From NCBI RefSeq assembly GCF_014649015.1, contig NZ_BMSF01000011.1, positions 206,906-270,905 on the forward strand: a stretch of DNA of 64,000 nucleotides, in the 5' to 3' direction. This document shows, piece by piece, positions 62,341-64,000 of the stretch. The position numbers and the translations under genes were made by a program. Each line of letters begins with the position of its first letter. Position 1 is the first letter of the stretch. The stretch comes from Streptomyces narbonensis (lineage in GTDB: Bacteria; Actinomycetota; Actinomycetes; Streptomycetales; Streptomycetaceae). The notes beneath the pieces were generated by a model that saw nothing but the letters and a program-made list of their open reading frames with translations, did not search any database and was not told where the DNA came from.

Positions 62341-63522
62341 ATGAACCGTTTGAGCACGTCATGGGGCGCCTTCACGCTGACCCGCTTCCCCGAGGACCCG
62401 CGCGAGCAGCTGCGCGCCTGGGACGCGGCCGACGAATACCTCCTGGGCCACCTGGCCGAGAGCGGCACCGACCTCTCCGGCAGCGTCGCCGTCCTCGGCG
62501 ACCGCTGGGGAGCCCTCGCCACCGCCCTGCAGGCCGCCGGTCCCGCCGAACTCGTCCAGATCACCGACTCGTACCTCGGCGGCCAGGCCACCCGCGCCAA
62601 CCTCGCGCGCGCCGGCGCCGCCCCCGGGGCCGTCCGGCTGCTGACGACGCAGGACGCGCCGCCCGAGCGGATCGACGTGCTCCTCGTCCGCGTCCCCAAG
62701 AGCCTCGCGCTCCTGGAGGACCAGCTGCACCGGATCGCGCCCGCCGTGCACGAGGGCACCGTGATCGTCGGTACCGGCATGGTCAAGGAGATCCACACCT
62801 CCACCCTCAAGCTCTTCGAGCGGATCCTCGGCCCCACCCGCACCTCACTCGCGGTGAAGAAGGCCCGACTGATCCACACCACCCCCGACCCGGCCCTCAC
62901 GCCCGGCCGGAACCCCTGGCCCCACCGGTACGACCTCCCGGCCGACACCCCCGCGCCCGGCCTCCCCGGGCTCACCGTCACCAACCACGCCGGTGTGTTC
63001 TGCGCCGACCGCCTCGACATCGGCACGCGCTTCCTCCTCGCGAACCTCCCCGGCGGTTTCGGCCGGGCCCGGGTCGCCGACCTCGGCTGCGGCAACGGCG
63101 TCGTCGGCCTCGCCATCGCGCTCGCCGAGCCCGAGGCGGAGCTGGTCCTGGCCGACGAGTCGTACCAGGCGGTGGCCTCCGCCCGGGACAACTTCCGCGC
63201 CCACGTGGGCGACGACCGCAAGGTCGAGTTCCTCGTCGGTGACGGGCTCGGCGAGCTGCCCGCCGGCTCGGTCGACCTGGTCCTCAACAACCCGCCGTTC
63301 CACAGCCACCAGGCGACCACGGACCGCACCGCCCGCCGGATGTTCACCGACGCGCGGCGCGCGCTGCGACCCGGCGGCGAACTGTGGATCGTCGGCAACC
63401 GTCACCTCGGCTACCACGTGACCCTCCGCCGCATCTTCGGGAACAGCGAACTCGTCGCGAGCGACGCGAAGTTCGTGGTCCTCCGGGCCGTGCGTCAGCC
63501 CGACCGGGAAGACACCCGCTGA
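62341..63522 (+). CDS. RsmC/RlmG-type class I SAM methyltransferase
   Basis: A 393-residue two-domain methyltransferase. The N-terminal half is the degenerate RsmC/RlmG domain. The C-terminal half has the SAM motif VADLGCGNGVVGLAIALAEP and the catalytic NPPF motif in LVLNNPPFHSHQ. It methylates a guanine N2 in 16S or 23S rRNA. The ATG at 62341 follows a TAGCCT -10 box and no clear RBS. It ends four bases before the convergent VOC gene. Confidence 0.9.
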   Translation: MNRLSTSWGAFTLTRFPEDPREQLRAWDAADEYLLGHLAESGTDLSGSVAVLGDRWGALATALQAAGPAELVQITDSYLGGQATRANLARAGAAPGAVRLLTTQDAPPERIDVLLVRVPKSLALLEDQLHRIAPAVHEGTVIVGTGMVKEIHTSTLKLFERILGPTRTSLAVKKARLIHTTPDPALTPGRNPWPHRYDLPADTPAPGLPGLTVTNHAGVFCADRLDIGTRFLLANLPGGFGRARVADLGCGNGVVGLAIALAEPEAELVLADESYQAVASARDNFRAHVGDDRKVEFLVGDGLGELPAGSVDLVLNNPPFHSHQATTDRTARRMFTDARRALRPGGELWIVGNRHLGYHVTLRRIFGNSELVASDAKFVVLRAVRQPDREDTR

Positions 63523-63526
63523 GGCG

Positions 63527-63928
63527 TCAGCCCCAGGTGCGGGAACAGAGGACGAGCGGGTAGCCGTCGGGGTCGGCGACGGTGACGCCGTACTCGTCCC
63601 AGTACGGGTTGTGCGCGGGTATCCGCGTACCGCCCGCCGCGACGAGCCGCTCGACCTGCTCCTCCTCGACGGGCGCGCCGAGGTAGACGACGAACAGGTC
63701 CTCGACGGTCGGCGCGGGCTCCACCGGGTTGTCGGGGTCGCGCGTCAGCTCGAAGTGCCAGCCGCCGCCGGCCGGGCCGACCATGAGCAGGTCGTGCTTG
63801 CCGGGCTCGCGCGCAGGGGTGCGCCACTGCACGTCGAGGCCGAGCCCGTCGACGTAGAACCGCTCCGCGGCGGCGAGGTCCCGCGAGGGGCGGGCGATCC
63901 GTACGTGGGTCTGCGCATTGATGATCAT
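63527..63928 (-). CDS. VOC-family (glyoxalase-like) protein
   Basis: A 133-residue single-module VOC protein (MIINAQTHVRIARPSRDLAA, YGVTVADPDGYPLVLC). Metal ligands H8, the His/Glu in GWHFEL and a Glu near EYG can be seen. The reaction is unknown; members include glyoxalase, dioxygenases and antibiotic-resistance proteins. ATG at 63928 lies 28 bases from the putative IS remnant. Confidence 0.88.
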   Translation of the reverse strand: MIINAQTHVRIARPSRDLAAAERFYVDGLGLDVQWRTPAREPGKHDLLMVGPAGGGWHFELTRDPDNPVEPAPTVEDLFVVYLGAPVEEEQVERLVAAGGTRIPAHNPYWDEYGVTVADPDGYPLVLCSRTWG

Positions 63929-63939
63929 GCCGCCAGACT

Positions 63940-64000
63940 AGGACTTGTCCGGCCGATCATGTTCGGAGCCAGATGGTGAGGGCTGCGGCGGTTGCGGTGC
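63940..64000 (-). mobile_element. Probable 3' end of an IS5-type insertion sequence (truncated by window edge)
   Basis: The minus strand carries an open frame from 63998 to a TGA at 63957-63959 encoding TATAAALTIWLRT, similar to the C-termini of IS5-type transposases. Just outside it, GGACTTGTCCGGCCGATCAT (63941-63960) looks like a terminal inverted repeat, preceded by CTAG (63937-63940), a common IS5-group target. Only 60 bases are visible and the remainder is outside the window. Confidence 0.4.

Overview
The window is a GC-rich (roughly 72-74% by eye) actinobacterial chromosome segment, almost certainly Streptomyces. It carries proteasome, Pup-ligase, pafBC, tatAC, infC-rpmI-rplT and pheST loci in an order I know from Streptomyces chromosomes, with GTG starts, TAGRNT-type -10 boxes and tight hairpin terminators. 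It is mostly core chromosome. No CRISPR array, tRNA, rRNA or prophage was seen. A short remnant at the extreme right edge is probably the end of an insertion sequence.

Layout. 1-5.4 kb: proteasome core (prcB, truncated by the window edge, and prcA), then a divergent LacI regulator/MFS exporter pair, then pafA (Pup ligase). 5.4-11 kb: two FKBP-type prolyl isomerases, the WYL regulators pafB and pafC, two small conserved proteins, and tatA and tatC. 11-16 kb: a large Ski2/HelY-like helicase and a cytochrome P450. 15.6-19.7 kb: a MerR regulator divergent from two membrane proteins, a siderophore-interacting reductase with an iron box, and a 5'-3' exonuclease. 20-22.9 kb: a glycine-betaine-type ABC transporter whose permease and binding protein are fused. 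23-28.2 kb: an XRE-cupin regulator coupled to a BtuF-like protein without a signal peptide, a TDT transporter with its divergent LysR regulator, and an amidohydrolase.

28.4-38.7 kb is a catabolic region. It has a TetR/NCS1-permease pair, then a set that reads as ethanolamine utilisation by gamma-glutamylation: an ethanolamine-type permease, a FadR-type regulator, a GlnA4-like glutamine synthetase homologue, an aldehyde dehydrogenase, an SDR and a C26 gamma-glutamyl hydrolase. A secreted HAD phosphatase follows. The set could convert ethanolamine to gamma-glutamylethanolamide, oxidise it in two steps and release glutamate plus glycine (pathway inferred from gene content and from published work on S. 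coelicolor GlnA4).

38.7-44.3 kb: a PLP-dependent aldolase/racemase-like protein, a proline/alanine-rich membrane protein translationally coupled to a mycosin-like subtilase, an SseB-family protein and a DUF1844 protein. 44.3-52.2 kb is translation: a 355-base structured leader with an intrinsic attenuator, infC starting at a non-canonical ATC, rpmI, rplT, a SpoU rRNA methyltransferase, an orphan PAS kinase, pheS and pheT. 52.4-63.9 kb is mixed: a SpoIIE phosphatase, an NsdA-like regulator, a Nudix hydrolase, 3-hydroxybutyryl-CoA dehydrogenase, a Tat-type GHL10 protein, DUF1918, a DMT exporter head-to-head with a MocR regulator, a GNAT protein, a histidine-phosphatase-fold protein that has lost its catalytic histidines, an RsmC/RlmG-like methyltransferase and a VOC protein.

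The items I would look at first are the degenerate phosphatase, the P/A-rich protein plus mycosin pair with a repeat-encoded N-terminus, the infC leader, the duplicated start region before the aldehyde dehydrogenase, the tandem 20-bp operator before the ethanolamine permease, and the 58-base perfect palindrome before the lipoprotein FKBP.
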